From CADEDH01 sp963732695 (GTDB lineage: Bacteria; Actinomycetota; Acidimicrobiia; Acidimicrobiales; SZUA-35): a stretch of 64,000 nt of DNA. A program made the translations under genes and the position numbers. The DNA is taken from contig CAVTAP010000013.1 in the NCBI GenBank assembly GCA_963732695.1, forward strand, positions 186,001 to 250,000, read 5' to 3'. This document shows, piece by piece, positions 8,649 through 17,591 of the stretch (its first letter is position 1; every line of letters starts with the position of its first letter). The notes below the pieces were generated by a model. That model searched no databases and was not told the DNA's origin. It saw nothing but the letters and a program-made list of their open reading frames with translations.

Positions 8649-9152
8649 ATGAACATGTCCCAGGTCATCACACGGAAGGTGTCGCGGCGAGTTGCTGTCG
8701 CCGGCGCCGTCACCGTGGCCGCGGTGCTCACCGGTCTCCATGGCTCGCCGGTCTCGGCCGAGACCATCGAGGTCCAGGTGGCCACGCAGGTCTTCTCCGG
8801 CGCGGCCGGCTCCACGGCCACCCTCGGCTCGGCCAACGTGCCGGCCGCTCTCAAGGGCCAGAGCTGCAACCTGGCGGTGGAGATCATCAACCAGGATTCG
8901 GTCCACCCCGGCAACTCGATCACGATCTCCAGCGGCTCCAGCACCGTCAAGATCGACAAGGTGGAGGAGGCCCCCAACACCACGGTCAAGGGCGGCGGTG
9001 TGCTGACCCTCGACAGCACGGTCGAGATCAAGCTGACCTTCGGGGCCGAAGGCACGTCGAGCCTCGGGTCGGACCTGAAGGTCACCTGCGAGACCCTGCC
9101 CCCGGCTCCTCCGCCCACCCCGGTGAAGGAAACCCCGAAGTTCACCGGCTGA
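8649..9152 (+). CDS. Secreted protein of unknown function
   Basis: A 167-residue protein with a clear Sec signal peptide (RKVSRR, hydrophobic core AVAGAVTVAAVLTGL, predicted cleavage after PVSA). The mature part is Ser/Thr/Val-rich and looks like a single beta-sandwich. It has two cysteines, in GQSCNL and VTCETL, that could form a disulfide, and a Pro-rich tail. An AGGGGAGAGG-like ribosome site precedes the ATG. It ends 17 nt before the L,D-transpeptidase gene and is probably co-transcribed with it, suggesting an envelope role. I do not recognise the family. Confidence 0.75.
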   Translation: MNMSQVITRKVSRRVAVAGAVTVAAVLTGLHGSPVSAETIEVQVATQVFSGAAGSTATLGSANVPAALKGQSCNLAVEIINQDSVHPGNSITISSGSSTVKIDKVEEAPNTTVKGGGVLTLDSTVEIKLTFGAEGTSSLGSDLKVTCETLPPAPPPTPVKETPKFTG

Positions 9153-9169
9153 GCAACCGTCGGCTGCTG

Positions 9170-10081
9170 GTGCGGTTCCCCCGGCGCCCGCTCGCCCCGC
9201 TCTCTTCGCTGGTTGTCGTCGGCGCGCTGGCCCTGGCCAGCTGCGGCGGCGGCGAGCCCAGCGCCGACCCTGCTCCGTCGGCGGCGGCCACCGCCCCCAC
9301 GGCCAGCATCGTCATCCTGCCGCCCGGCTCCGATTCGGCGCCGGGCGCCAGCGCGTCCACGCCCAGCACCACCGTCACCGACGGTGCCGGTGCCGCCCCG
9401 GCCCCGGGTGCCGCCGCCGGGGGGCCGGCGGTCTCCCACCCGGTCCTCACCGACGTGCCGGCCTCGGTCACCGTGGTCGGCACGGCCACCGTGCCCAAGC
9501 TCACGGCCCGGGCCGAGCCCAGCGACGAGGCGAAGACGGTGGCGTCACTGGCCAACCCCATCCCCTCGGGCACGCCGCTGGTGGTGCAGGTGGTGCCCGG
9601 CTCGGCCGGGTCGGCCGACGGCGAGTGGCTGGAGGTGCAGCTCCCGGTGGAGCCCAACGGCACCACCGGCTGGGTACGCAAGGGCGAGGTGCAGCTGTCG
9701 AGCACCCCGTACCGGATCTACATCGACCGGGCCTCGTACTCGCTGCAGGTCTACGACCAGGGCCAGCTGTGGATCGACACCACGATCGCGGTGGGAACCG
9801 GCGACACCCCCACCCCGGTGGGCGATTTCTATCTGCTCGAGCTGCTCAAGCCGCCCAACCCCAAGGGCGACTACGGGCCCTTCGCCTTCGGGTTGTCGGG
9901 CTTCAGCGAGGTGCTCGACGGCTTCGCCGGGGCCGACACGGCCGTGATCGGCATCCACGGCACCAACAACCCCTCGGCCCTGGGCACCGACGTGAGCCAC
10001 GGCTGCATCCGGGTCGACAACTCGGTGATCACCGAATTGGCCACCACCGTGCCCCTCGGCACCCCCGTCCGTATCACGTAA
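9170..10081 (+). CDS. L,D-transpeptidase lipoprotein (YkuD domain)
   Basis: A 303-residue exported enzyme starting at GTG. A basic leader and hydrophobic core end in a lipobox (ALASCGGG), so it should be lipid-anchored. A Ser/Ala/Pro-rich linker follows, then an SH3-like segment (around 100-170), then the YkuD catalytic domain. The signature HGTNNPSALGTDVSHGCIRV places the catalytic Cys near residue 279. Such enzymes make 3-3 cross-links in peptidoglycan or attach proteins to it. It follows an unknown secreted protein by 17 nt and converges on the flavin monooxygenase gene with 7 nt between stops. Confidence 0.92.
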   Translation: MRFPRRPLAPLSSLVVVGALALASCGGGEPSADPAPSAAATAPTASIVILPPGSDSAPGASASTPSTTVTDGAGAAPAPGAAAGGPAVSHPVLTDVPASVTVVGTATVPKLTARAEPSDEAKTVASLANPIPSGTPLVVQVVPGSAGSADGEWLEVQLPVEPNGTTGWVRKGEVQLSSTPYRIYIDRASYSLQVYDQGQLWIDTTIAVGTGDTPTPVGDFYLLELLKPPNPKGDYGPFAFGLSGFSEVLDGFAGADTAVIGIHGTNNPSALGTDVSHGCIRVDNSVITELATTVPLGTPVRIT

Positions 10082-10088
10082 GGGGAGA

Positions 10089-11372
10089 TCAGCTGATGCG
10101 GGCGCCGGGGGCGATGATGGGGTCGGCGGCGTTGAGCGTGTCGACGGCGAAGCCGGCGGCCTGCTTGTAGCCGGCCATGAAGGCGTCGACCTCGGCCGGG
10201 GCCAGCACGTCGTCGATGTCGTCGAACTCGCCCCCGCACCGCTCCTCCACCAGGCCGAGGACGGCGATCGGGCCGGCCCCCCGGTTGCGCAGCACCAGCG
10301 ACGACAGCGGCTCCAGCAGCTGGGCCTCGTAGGCGGCCAGGGCCTGGGGCCCTACCCCGTGGGCCAGGAACTTCGCTCCCAGGATTCTTGTGTCGACGAT
10401 GGCCTGGCTGGCCCCGTTCGACCCCGTGGGGTACATCACGTGGGCGGCGTCGCCGATCAGGGCCACCCGGCCGTCGACCCAGCGGTCCACCGGATCCCGG
10501 TCGACGCAGGGGTACTCGTAGACCACCTCGGCCCGGCGGATCAGGGCCGGCACGTCGAGCCACTCGAACCGCCACGGCTCGAACAGGTGCACGAACTTGT
10601 CGATCGGCACCTGCTGGTTCCAGTCGGCCTCGATGTCGGCGACCCGGACCGCCCGCTCCGACTCGGGGTACGTGATCTCGGCGATCCAGTTCTGCACCTG
10701 GAGGCCGGTGGCGGGGTCGGCCTCGGAGATCGGGTAGTGGATGAACCGGTGGTCCATCGTGCCGATCAGGGTGAACGAGGCCCCGCTGCGGATCGGCTCG
10801 CCCAACGAGGTGCCCCGCCAGAAGATGGCGCCGCCCCACTGGGGCGGGCCCTGGTCGGGGTGCATCTGGGCCCGCACGGCGGAGCGGATGCCGTCGGCCC
10901 CGAGCAGGAGGTCGCCCGGTTCGTCCCAGGTCGTGCCGTCCCGGGCCTCGATGCGGGCCACCACGCCGTCGGCGGTGTTGCGGTAGGAGGCCACCCGGGC
11001 CCCGGTGACCACGGCGTCGGGCCCCAGGCGGTCGAGCGCGGCCCGGTACAGCAGCATCTGCAGCCCGCCCCGGTGCACCGAGTACTGGGGCCAGCGGTAA
11101 CCGGCCAGGCGTCCCCGGGGCTCGGCGTAGACGTCGCGGCCGTTCGGGGCGACCAGGGCCCACTCCCGGGCCTCGATCCCCACGCCGGGCACCTCGTCGG
11201 CCAGGCCCAGGTCGAACAGCTCCCGTACGGCGTTGGGCTGGAGGTTGATGCCGAGGCCGAGGGGCTGGAGCTGGCGGACGGACTCGAACACCTTCACCGG
11301 CACGCCGATCTGGTGGCAGGTGAGGGCGGCGGCGAGGCCGGCGATCCCCCCGCCGGAGATGAGCACGGTCAT
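10089..11372 (-). CDS. FAD-dependent monooxygenase
   Basis: A 427-residue class A flavoprotein monooxygenase of the salicylate-hydroxylase/UbiH type. It shows the N-terminal dinucleotide loop GGGIAG, the DG motif (GADGIRSAVR, near 165-175) and the GD motif (VALIGDAAHVMYPTGSNGASQA, near 300). It is probably NAD(P)H-dependent and soluble, hydroxylating an aromatic or similar substrate. It is divergent from an F420-type oxidoreductase and a PhyH dioxygenase across 73 bp, and the three may serve one oxidative catabolic route. No substrate can be named. Confidence 0.9.
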   Translation of the reverse strand: MTVLISGGGIAGLAAALTCHQIGVPVKVFESVRQLQPLGLGINLQPNAVRELFDLGLADEVPGVGIEAREWALVAPNGRDVYAEPRGRLAGYRWPQYSVHRGGLQMLLYRAALDRLGPDAVVTGARVASYRNTADGVVARIEARDGTTWDEPGDLLLGADGIRSAVRAQMHPDQGPPQWGGAIFWRGTSLGEPIRSGASFTLIGTMDHRFIHYPISEADPATGLQVQNWIAEITYPESERAVRVADIEADWNQQVPIDKFVHLFEPWRFEWLDVPALIRRAEVVYEYPCVDRDPVDRWVDGRVALIGDAAHVMYPTGSNGASQAIVDTRILGAKFLAHGVGPQALAAYEAQLLEPLSSLVLRNRGAGPIAVLGLVEERCGGEFDDIDDVLAPAEVDAFMAGYKQAAGFAVDTLNAADPIIAPGARIS

Positions 11373-11445
11373 GGCCGGCCAGAGTACCGGCAGACCTGAC
11401 CTCGTTCAGCTTTGCGCCCGAGCGGGGCTGTCGTAGCCTGCGCCC

Positions 11446-12312
11446 ATGCAGATCGGCGCCGTGCTACCCCACAACGAGATCGGGACCGACCCGGGGGCCA
11501 TCAAGGCCTACCTCCAGGGCGTCGAGGAGCTGGGCATGTCCCATCTCCTCATCTACGACCACGTGATGGGCGTCAAGCGGGAGGGTGGGTTCAAAGGCCC
11601 GTACGACTCCGACACCGCCTTCCACGAGCCCTTCGCCTTCTTCGGCTTCGCCGCCGCCGTCACCGAGCGGATCGAGCTGGTCACCACGGTGCTGATCCTG
11701 CCGCAGCGCCAGACGGTGCTGGTGGCCAAGCAGGCGGCCGAGATCGCCGTGCTGTCGAACAACCGGCTGCGGCTCGGGGTGGGCACCGGCTGGAACAAGA
11801 CCGAGTACACGGCGCTCAACGAGAACTTCCACAACCGGGGCAAGCGGCAGGCCGAGCAGGTGGAGCTGATGCGCAAGCTGTGGACGTCGGACGTGTTCGA
11901 CTTCCACGGCGAGTACCACACGATCGAGAACGCCAGCATCAACCCCCGGCCCACCCAGCCGGTGCCGATCTGGTTCGGCGGGTCGGCCCCGGCCCTGCTG
12001 GAGCGGTGCGCCAAGCTGGGCGACGGGTTCATGCCGCTGGGAGGGGCCAACGACAAGTCGGCCGCCGTCCTGGCCGAGATCGGGCGCATCCGGGAGGGGG
12101 TCGGGCTGTCGATGGACGGGTTCGGCGTGCAGTCCCAGGCCCAGTGGGCCGGGGGCAACCCCGAGCGGTGGCGGGCCCACGCCTCCACGTGGAAGGAGAT
12201 CGGGGCCACCCACATCGCCGTCGCCACCCACCAGGCCGAGCTGACCGACGTCGACGGCCACCTGGCCCGCATCGCCGAGTACCGCGACGCCACCGCCGAC
12301 CTGTTCGACTGA
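11446..12312 (+). CDS. LLM-class F420-dependent oxidoreductase
   Basis: A 288-residue luciferase-like TIM-barrel protein. The motifs LLIYDHVM, RIELVTTVLILPQR, LRLGVGTGWNKTEY and PVPIWFGG follow the layout of the TIGR03619-type actinobacterial F420 enzymes. It should transfer hydride between F420 and an unknown substrate. It is followed after 17 nt by a PhyH-type dioxygenase gene and diverges from an FAD monooxygenase. F420 use is inferred from family and lineage; FMN remains possible. Confidence 0.88.
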   Translation: MQIGAVLPHNEIGTDPGAIKAYLQGVEELGMSHLLIYDHVMGVKREGGFKGPYDSDTAFHEPFAFFGFAAAVTERIELVTTVLILPQRQTVLVAKQAAEIAVLSNNRLRLGVGTGWNKTEYTALNENFHNRGKRQAEQVELMRKLWTSDVFDFHGEYHTIENASINPRPTQPVPIWFGGSAPALLERCAKLGDGFMPLGGANDKSAAVLAEIGRIREGVGLSMDGFGVQSQAQWAGGNPERWRAHASTWKEIGATHIAVATHQAELTDVDGHLARIAEYRDATADLFD

Positions 12313-12329
12313 TCCAGAGGAGAGTTGCC

Positions 12330-13217
12330 ATGAGCTTGCTGGGGGATCGGGTCCTCACCGAGGCCGACCGGGCCCGCTACGAGGCCGACGGCTACCTCCT
12401 GCTGCCGGAGTTCGTGAGCCGGGAATGGCTCGACGAGCTGCGGGCGGCGGCGGCCGAGTTCGTGGAGGAGAGCCGGGAGCTCACGGCCTCCACCAAGCGG
12501 ATCGACCTGGAGCCCGACCACACCGCCGACCGGCCCCGGCTGCGGCGGCTGGTGTCACCCCTCGACCAGCACGAGACGTTCCGCCGGTTCACCCTGGAGG
12601 GGCCGCCGGCCCAGCTGGCGATGGAGCTGCTGGGCGGCCCGGTGCGGTTCCACCACTCGAAGCTCAACTACAAGTGGTCCGACGGCGGGGCCGAGGTCAA
12701 GTGGCACCAGGACATCCAGTTCTGGCCCCACACCGACTTCAGCCCCCTCACGATCGGGGTCTACCTCGACGACGTGGACGACGAGATGGGCCCGATGGGA
12801 GTGGTGCCCGGGTCCCAGACCGGCCTCCTGTACGACCAGTACGACGAGGCCGGCAACTGGGCTGGGGCCATGCGGGCCGACGACATCGCCGCCGCCGTCA
12901 ACCCCGCCGCGGTGGCCTGGCTCCAGGGCCCGGCCGGCTCGGTCACGATCCACAACTGCTGCATCGTGCACGGCTCGGTGCCCAACTCGTCGCCCCGGCC
13001 CCGCCCGCTACTGCTCCAGACGTACTCCGCCGCCAGCTCGTACCCGATCGCCGGCATCGGGGCCAACGGGGTGACCGGCCGCCACGGCGGCACGGTGATC
13101 GGCGGCGCCCCCGGCCAGCACCTGTCGGTCGACGGCCGGCCCATGCGGGGCGCCCCCGACTGGTCCCGCCGGGGCGCCGCCCCCACGATCTTCGGATCCC
13201 AGCAGCATGACCGCTGA
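12330..13217 (+). CDS. Phytanoyl-CoA dioxygenase (PhyH) family protein
   Basis: A 295-residue Fe(II)/2-oxoglutarate-dependent oxygenase. The HxD pair lies in KWHQDIQFWPHTD, and the distal His in the HGSVPNSS stretch is followed by the Arg-rich segment that would bind 2-oxoglutarate. The ATG at 12330 has an AGAGGAGAG ribosome site 7 nt upstream. Family members hydroxylate small molecules from lipids to phosphonates or halogenated compounds. The link with the F420 enzyme 17 nt upstream suggests a shared pathway of unknown substrate. Confidence 0.88.
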   Translation: MSLLGDRVLTEADRARYEADGYLLLPEFVSREWLDELRAAAAEFVEESRELTASTKRIDLEPDHTADRPRLRRLVSPLDQHETFRRFTLEGPPAQLAMELLGGPVRFHHSKLNYKWSDGGAEVKWHQDIQFWPHTDFSPLTIGVYLDDVDDEMGPMGVVPGSQTGLLYDQYDEAGNWAGAMRADDIAAAVNPAAVAWLQGPAGSVTIHNCCIVHGSVPNSSPRPRPLLLQTYSAASSYPIAGIGANGVTGRHGGTVIGGAPGQHLSVDGRPMRGAPDWSRRGAAPTIFGSQQHDR

Positions 13218-13233
13218 CCCTCCCTCAGCGCGG

Positions 13234-13286
13234 GCGAACCTTGTCACCTTGTGCCGCCAGGGGCGGCCCAAGGTGACGAAGTTCGC
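13234..13286. terminator. Long inverted repeat between convergent genes
   Basis: Arms 13234-13251 and 13269-13286 pair over 18 bp with two mismatches. The loop itself folds (GCCGCC / GGCGGC). It lies between the PhyH stop and the HAD hydrolase stop and could terminate transcription in both directions. No T-run follows. Its arms resemble those at 44435-44487 and 47017-47069. Confidence 0.6.
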
Positions 13287-13322
13287 GGCGATGCGCGAAA
13301 TCCCGGTCGGCGGGCGGGTCGG

Positions 13323-14159
13323 CTAACCCAGCGAGCGGCAGATGTCGACGATGGCGGTCCAGCCGGCGTCGCCCGGGGGGTCGATGACCTGGTCGGCGGC
13401 GGCCAGCACATCGGGCTCGGCGGTGCGCACGGCGACGGCATGGCCGGCGCCCTGCAACAGCTCCAGGTCGTTGGCGGCGTCGCCCACCCCCAGGATCTCG
13501 TCCGGCCCGATCCCGGCCGCTTCGGCGTAGGCCAGCACCCCCGCCCACTTCGACGCCGGCAGCGGGATCACCGACAGCGACGTGCCCCCGTACAGCGAGT
13601 CCTGCGTGAGCGTGGCCCGGGCCACGCCGGAGGCGGTGACGGCGGCCGCCACCGGGGCCAGCACGCTGAGCTCGCCCCCGATCACGGTGAACGCCGCCAC
13701 CCGATGCTGGGGCACGCTGTGCTCCAGCGGCCCCACCACCGCCCACTGCAACAGGCTCTCGGCCCGGCCCGCCCCCGGGGTGGGGGCCCGGTGGGCCGGC
13801 TCGGTGGCCAGCAGCACGTCGAGCTCGGGATGGTCCACGAACACGTTGGGCGCCAGCCCCCGCTCCAGGAACTCGGCCAGCACGGCGGCAGCCTCGGCCG
13901 CTTCGAACAGGGACTCGTGGAACCGGTGCCCCGCCGCCCAATCCTCGCCGAACGTGCCGTCGAGGCACACGGCGGCCAGGGCGTCGAGGCCGTTGTCGGC
14001 CAGGGCCGTGCGGGCGCTGCGGGGCCGGCGACCGGTGGCGGCCAGCACGGTGATCCCGGCCGCCGTCAGCTCGCCCAGCGCGGCCAGCACCTCGGGCCGC
14101 ACCTGGATCGAGCGGTCCCACAGGGTGCCGTCGAGATCGGTGGCGACGAGGCGGATCAC
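13323..14159 (-). CDS. HAD superfamily hydrolase (Cof type)
   Basis: A 278-residue phosphatase-like protein with all HAD motifs: DLDGTLWD at residues 8-15 (catalytic Asp pair), TGR near 43 (motif II), a conserved Lys in PASKWAG (motif III), and GVGDAANDLELL near 222 (motif IV). The large C2-type cap identifies the Cof/YbiV group, which dephosphorylates sugar phosphates and cofactors such as FMN or PLP. It stands 28 nt beyond the amidohydrolase stop on the same strand and may be transcribed with it. Confidence 0.9.
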   Translation of the reverse strand: MIRLVATDLDGTLWDRSIQVRPEVLAALGELTAAGITVLAATGRRPRSARTALADNGLDALAAVCLDGTFGEDWAAGHRFHESLFEAAEAAAVLAEFLERGLAPNVFVDHPELDVLLATEPAHRAPTPGAGRAESLLQWAVVGPLEHSVPQHRVAAFTVIGGELSVLAPVAAAVTASGVARATLTQDSLYGGTSLSVIPLPASKWAGVLAYAEAAGIGPDEILGVGDAANDLELLQGAGHAVAVRTAEPDVLAAADQVIDPPGDAGWTAIVDICRSLG

Positions 14160-14187
14160 GGGCCGGGCCTCCTTCCGCCGGCGGCCG

Positions 14188-15204
14188 TCACCCGGCCAAG
14201 GTCGGCAGCTGGTAGGCCCGGGCCGCCGTGTCGTGGAACAGGTCCCGCTTCTCGTCGGCCGAGCAGCCGCCGGCCAGCAGCTTGAACGCGTTCCACAGGG
14301 CCACGTAGCCGACGCAGGGCTTGTCCACCGGAAAGTTCGACTCGAACAGGCACCGGGACGGCCCGAAGGCGTCGAGGCAGTAGCGCACCTCGGGCCCCCA
14401 CGCCTCCACCACCTCGGCCGACGACGCCGTGCGGCCCCGCTTGTCCCACCGGTCGCCGGTGAGGGGCCGGATGAGCGCCCCCACCTTCATCACCACATTG
14501 GGGGCCGACGCCAGGTCGGTGATCCCGGCCTGCCACACCGAACGGACCTCGTCGGCCTTCCCCCGGTAGGGGCCGCCGGCGATGGGGATGCCGAAGTGGT
14601 TGGCCACGATGGTGACGTCGGGGCAGGCCCGGGCCAGGTCGGCCAGCTCGCTCAGCTGGTGGTGGAAACACATGGCGTCGTAGGAGAAGCCCATGGCCCC
14701 GAGCCGCCGGACGCCGGCCCGGAACATGTCCTCCCCCATCATCCCGGCCCGGGCCGAGTTGTTGCCCATGGGGTTGGGGTCGAAGGCGGTGTTGTGGCGG
14801 ACGCCCCGGAACCGACCCCGGCCCGCCTCGGCTTCGGCCTCCAGCACCTCGGCCACCGCGTCGCCCAGGGCCAGGTCGGCGTTGCCCACGATGGCGCCGA
14901 TCTCGGCCCCGCCCTCGGCCGCCGCCCGCTGGGCGCTCGCCTCGGCGATGGCGGCCACGAACTCCACCTCGCCCACCGGGCGTAGGTGCTCGGGCCCCTC
15001 CCGCCGGTACTCGGCGTGGCACTCCACGAACACGGTCCGCACCACGTTGTGGCCGGAGCCGGTATCGGCCCGGAGGTCGTCGAGCAGGTACTGGCCCGCC
15101 CCGTGGGACGACCGGTTCCACAGGTGATGGTGGGCGTCGAGGATCGGCAACTCGGGCTCCAAGATGGCCTCGGGCCCGGCCGTGGTGTCGTCGTTGTCGC
15201 TCAC
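14188..15204 (-). CDS. Amidohydrolase family protein (amidohydrolase_2)
   Basis: A 338-residue TIM-barrel metal hydrolase of the ACMSD/LigI/fluorolactonase-like group. The N-terminal HxH metal motif is in LPILDAHHHLW. Later ligands are suggested by VANHFG and the terminal FESNFPVD, where Asp closes the site. The GTG start overlaps the TGA of the upstream serine hydrolase by 4 nt (GTGA), so the two are translationally coupled. The pairing suggests sequential opening of an ester or lactone. The substrate is unknown. Confidence 0.87.
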   Translation of the reverse strand: MSDNDDTTAGPEAILEPELPILDAHHHLWNRSSHGAGQYLLDDLRADTGSGHNVVRTVFVECHAEYRREGPEHLRPVGEVEFVAAIAEASAQRAAAEGGAEIGAIVGNADLALGDAVAEVLEAEAEAGRGRFRGVRHNTAFDPNPMGNNSARAGMMGEDMFRAGVRRLGAMGFSYDAMCFHHQLSELADLARACPDVTIVANHFGIPIAGGPYRGKADEVRSVWQAGITDLASAPNVVMKVGALIRPLTGDRWDKRGRTASSAEVVEAWGPEVRYCLDAFGPSRCLFESNFPVDKPCVGYVALWNAFKLLAGGCSADEKRDLFHDTAARAYQLPTLAG

Positions 15205-16418
15205 TTCCACGCCACCCCCATCGACTCGTACACGCCCCGCAGGATGGAGTGGGCCCGGTCGTCGCCAACCGTGCCCTCGCCCATGCGGTTCATCACGTAG
15301 GCCATCGTCATCCGCTGGTCCATGTCGTTGATCACCAGCGAGCCGCCCCACCCGCCCCAGTAGCACAGGTTGGGGCTGGGGCTGATCGGAGCCCGGGGCG
15401 AGTTGAGCCCGTAGCCGACGCCGAACGTCACCCCGATGCCGAGCACCAGGTCCCGCCCGGCGGCCTGCACATCGAGGATGCGGTTGAGAGTCGATTCGCC
15501 GAGCAGGCGGTGGCCGTTGCTCTCGCCCCCGTTGGCCACGGCGTGCTGGGCCCGGGCCACGCCCCGGGCGTTGCCCTGCCCGCCGGCGGCCGGGATCTCG
15601 GCCCGACGCCAGGCCAGGTCGTAGGACTGCTCGGCCTCCATGCGGGGGTTGACGAACGAGCGGAACGGGATCGACGTCTTGTCGACGCCGCCACCGCCAT
15701 CGCCATCGCCGCCTCCGCCCGAGGAGCTGACGCTGTCGGCCGCCCCGCCCCCGGCCGGGGTGGACGGGGCGATCACCGGGGCCACCCGGCCGTCGTGCTT
15801 CGGATCGAGCCCGATGTGGAAGTCGGCGTCCATCGGGCCAGCCACCTCGGTGGCGAAGAACTGGCCGACGGTCTGGCCCGTCACCCGGCGCACCACCTCG
15901 CCCACCAGGTAGCCCTGGGTGATCCCGTGGTAGCCGCTCTTGGTGCCCGGCTCCCACCACGGCTCCTGGGCCGCCAGGAGCGACGTGCACTTCTCCCAGT
16001 CGTACAGGTCCTCGCTGCGCAGCCGCTCGTTCCAACCCGACAATCCGGCGGTGTGGGCCAGCAGGTGGCGCACCACCACCCCCTCCTTGCCGTTGGCCTC
16101 GAACCCGGGCCAGTAGCGGGCCACCGGGTCGTCGACACTCACCAGCCCCCGGTCGGCGCACATCAGCAGGGCCAGGCAGCTCATGGTCTTGGTGGTGGAG
16201 AACACGTTGATCAGCGTGTCCTGCTCCCAGGGGCGGGTGCGGGCCTCGTCGAGGTGGCCGCCCCACAGGTCGACCACCATCTCGCCCTCCACCATCACCG
16301 CCACCGACGCCCCCACGTCGCCGTGGTCGGCGAAGTTCCCAAGGAAGGCGTCGCGCACCGGGGCGTAGCGGTCCTCGCAGTGGCCCTCGGCCACGATCTG
16401 CACAGCGGCATCGGTCAT
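15201..16418 (-). CDS. Serine hydrolase of the beta-lactamase (class C/EstB) family
   Basis: A 405-residue cytoplasmic-looking protein without a signal peptide. The SxxK motif STTK lies near residue 76, with a Tyr motif SGYHG near 164. The third motif is replaced by a C-terminal GGWGG segment as in EstB-type esterases. This points to an esterase or amidase rather than an antibiotic-hydrolysing beta-lactamase. A Gly/Ser/Asp-rich insert (around 232-250) interrupts the middle. The gene overlaps the following amidohydrolase by 4 nt. Confidence 0.88.
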   Translation of the reverse strand: MTDAAVQIVAEGHCEDRYAPVRDAFLGNFADHGDVGASVAVMVEGEMVVDLWGGHLDEARTRPWEQDTLINVFSTTKTMSCLALLMCADRGLVSVDDPVARYWPGFEANGKEGVVVRHLLAHTAGLSGWNERLRSEDLYDWEKCTSLLAAQEPWWEPGTKSGYHGITQGYLVGEVVRRVTGQTVGQFFATEVAGPMDADFHIGLDPKHDGRVAPVIAPSTPAGGGAADSVSSSGGGGDGDGGGGVDKTSIPFRSFVNPRMEAEQSYDLAWRRAEIPAAGGQGNARGVARAQHAVANGGESNGHRLLGESTLNRILDVQAAGRDLVLGIGVTFGVGYGLNSPRAPISPSPNLCYWGGWGGSLVINDMDQRMTMAYVMNRMGEGTVGDDRAHSILRGVYESMGVAWK

Positions 16419-16601
16419 CAGCAGCTCTCCCGTCCCCTGGGGTGGTCCCGTGTCCGCCTAGCTTGGATCACCGGCCCGCCCGTTGGCGAGATGGCGCTCT
16501 CAGGAAGCTCTCAGCCAACTCGGCGCCCGCTCCCAGAACCGGCCGGCAAGCTGATGCCGACCACCCCCCCCAGAGCCACGACCCAGCTCAAAGGAGCCAC
16601 C

Positions 16602-17492
16602 GTGACCAGCATCCCCGCCGACCACAGCCCAGCCGACCACAGCCCGGCCGACCATGACGACTTCGGCGGCTTCCAGCGAGACCTGCCCGCCTTCCTCGGC
16701 CGCCGCCGGGCCCTCCAGCTTCTGGGCGGGGCCAGCGTGGTGGGCCTGCTGGCCGCCTGCGGTTCCTCGTCGGACTCCTCGTCCGGCTCCTCGTCGACCA
16801 CGGCCACCACCGCCGGCTCCGGCCCGGCTACCTCGACCGCCGCCACCGCCACCACCGGTGGGGCCACGGCGTCGGCCGGCGCCGAGATCCCCGACGAGAC
16901 GCAGGGCCCGTACCCGGCCGACGGGTCGAACGGCCCCAACATCCTCGGCACCGACGGGATCGTGCGGGCCGATATCACCTCCAGCGTGGGCGACCTGTCG
17001 GGCACGGCCGACGGGGTACCGCTGAAGGTGCAGCTCACCGTGGTGGACCACAGCACCGGGTCGCCGCTGTCGGGGGCCACCGTCTACGCCTGGCACTGCA
17101 CGGCCGACGGGAAGTACTCGGTCTACGAGGTCACCGACCAGAACTACCTGCGGGGTGTCCAGGCCGCCGACTCCTCGGGCAAGCTCACGTTCACCACGAT
17201 CTTCCCCGGCTGCTACGCCGGCCGGTGGCCCCACGTCCACTTCGAGGTCTACCCCACGCTGGAGGAGGCGACGGCCGGCACGGCGTCGATCAAGACCTCC
17301 CAGCTGGCCCTGCCCGAGACGGACTGCAGCACCGTCTACGCCGACGGCCGCTACGGCAGCAGCACCCGCAACCTGGGCCAGCTCTCGCTCGACACCGACA
17401 ACGTGTTCCGCGACGGCTGGACCGAGCAGCTGGCCACCGTCTCCGGCTCGGTGGCCGACGGCTACACGGCGTCACTGCTGGTCCGGGTCTGA
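16602..17492 (+). CDS. Tat-exported lipoprotein of the intradiol dioxygenase family
   Basis: The GTG at 16602 has AAAGGAG 6 nt upstream and gives 296 residues. The N-terminus carries three PADHS repeats (15-bp DNA repeats), then a twin-arginine signal (GRRRALQLLGG) and a lipobox (LLAACG). A long Ser/Thr/Ala linker leads to a domain like protocatechuate 3,4-dioxygenase: DETQGPYP, ATVYAWHCTADGKYSVYE and CYAGRWPHVHFEVYP supply the Tyr/Tyr/His/His iron ligands. Exported members are known in actinobacteria, and extracytoplasmic oxidation of catecholic compounds is inferred. The Tat route fits a protein folded around iron in the cytoplasm. Confidence 0.88.
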   Translation: MTSIPADHSPADHSPADHDDFGGFQRDLPAFLGRRRALQLLGGASVVGLLAACGSSSDSSSGSSSTTATTAGSGPATSTAATATTGGATASAGAEIPDETQGPYPADGSNGPNILGTDGIVRADITSSVGDLSGTADGVPLKVQLTVVDHSTGSPLSGATVYAWHCTADGKYSVYEVTDQNYLRGVQAADSSGKLTFTTIFPGCYAGRWPHVHFEVYPTLEEATAGTASIKTSQLALPETDCSTVYADGRYGSSTRNLGQLSLDTDNVFRDGWTEQLATVSGSVADGYTASLLVRV

Positions 17493-17508
17493 GCCCACCG
17501 GCCAGGAT

Positions 17509-17549
17509 CTCTGACACTGCGTGCGTCCCGGCGGGACGGCATGTCAGAG
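17509..17549. terminator. Nested inverted repeat after the dioxygenase gene
   Basis: CTCTGACA (17509-17516) pairs with TGTCAGAG (17542-17549), and inside it CGTCCC pairs with GGGACG. It lies 17 nt beyond the dioxygenase stop and 43 nt before the SDR start. A factor-independent terminator without a T-run, or an operator for the SDR gene, are both possible. Confidence 0.5.
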
Positions 17550-17591
17550 TTCCGGTCAGGACCGACGACGACGACCGAGGAGGGCCGACGA

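Noticed and set aside
15201..16418. The serine hydrolase as an antibiotic-resistance beta-lactamase
   Set aside because: It has no signal peptide and no KTG motif, and its C-terminal GGWGG pattern fits EstB-type esterases.
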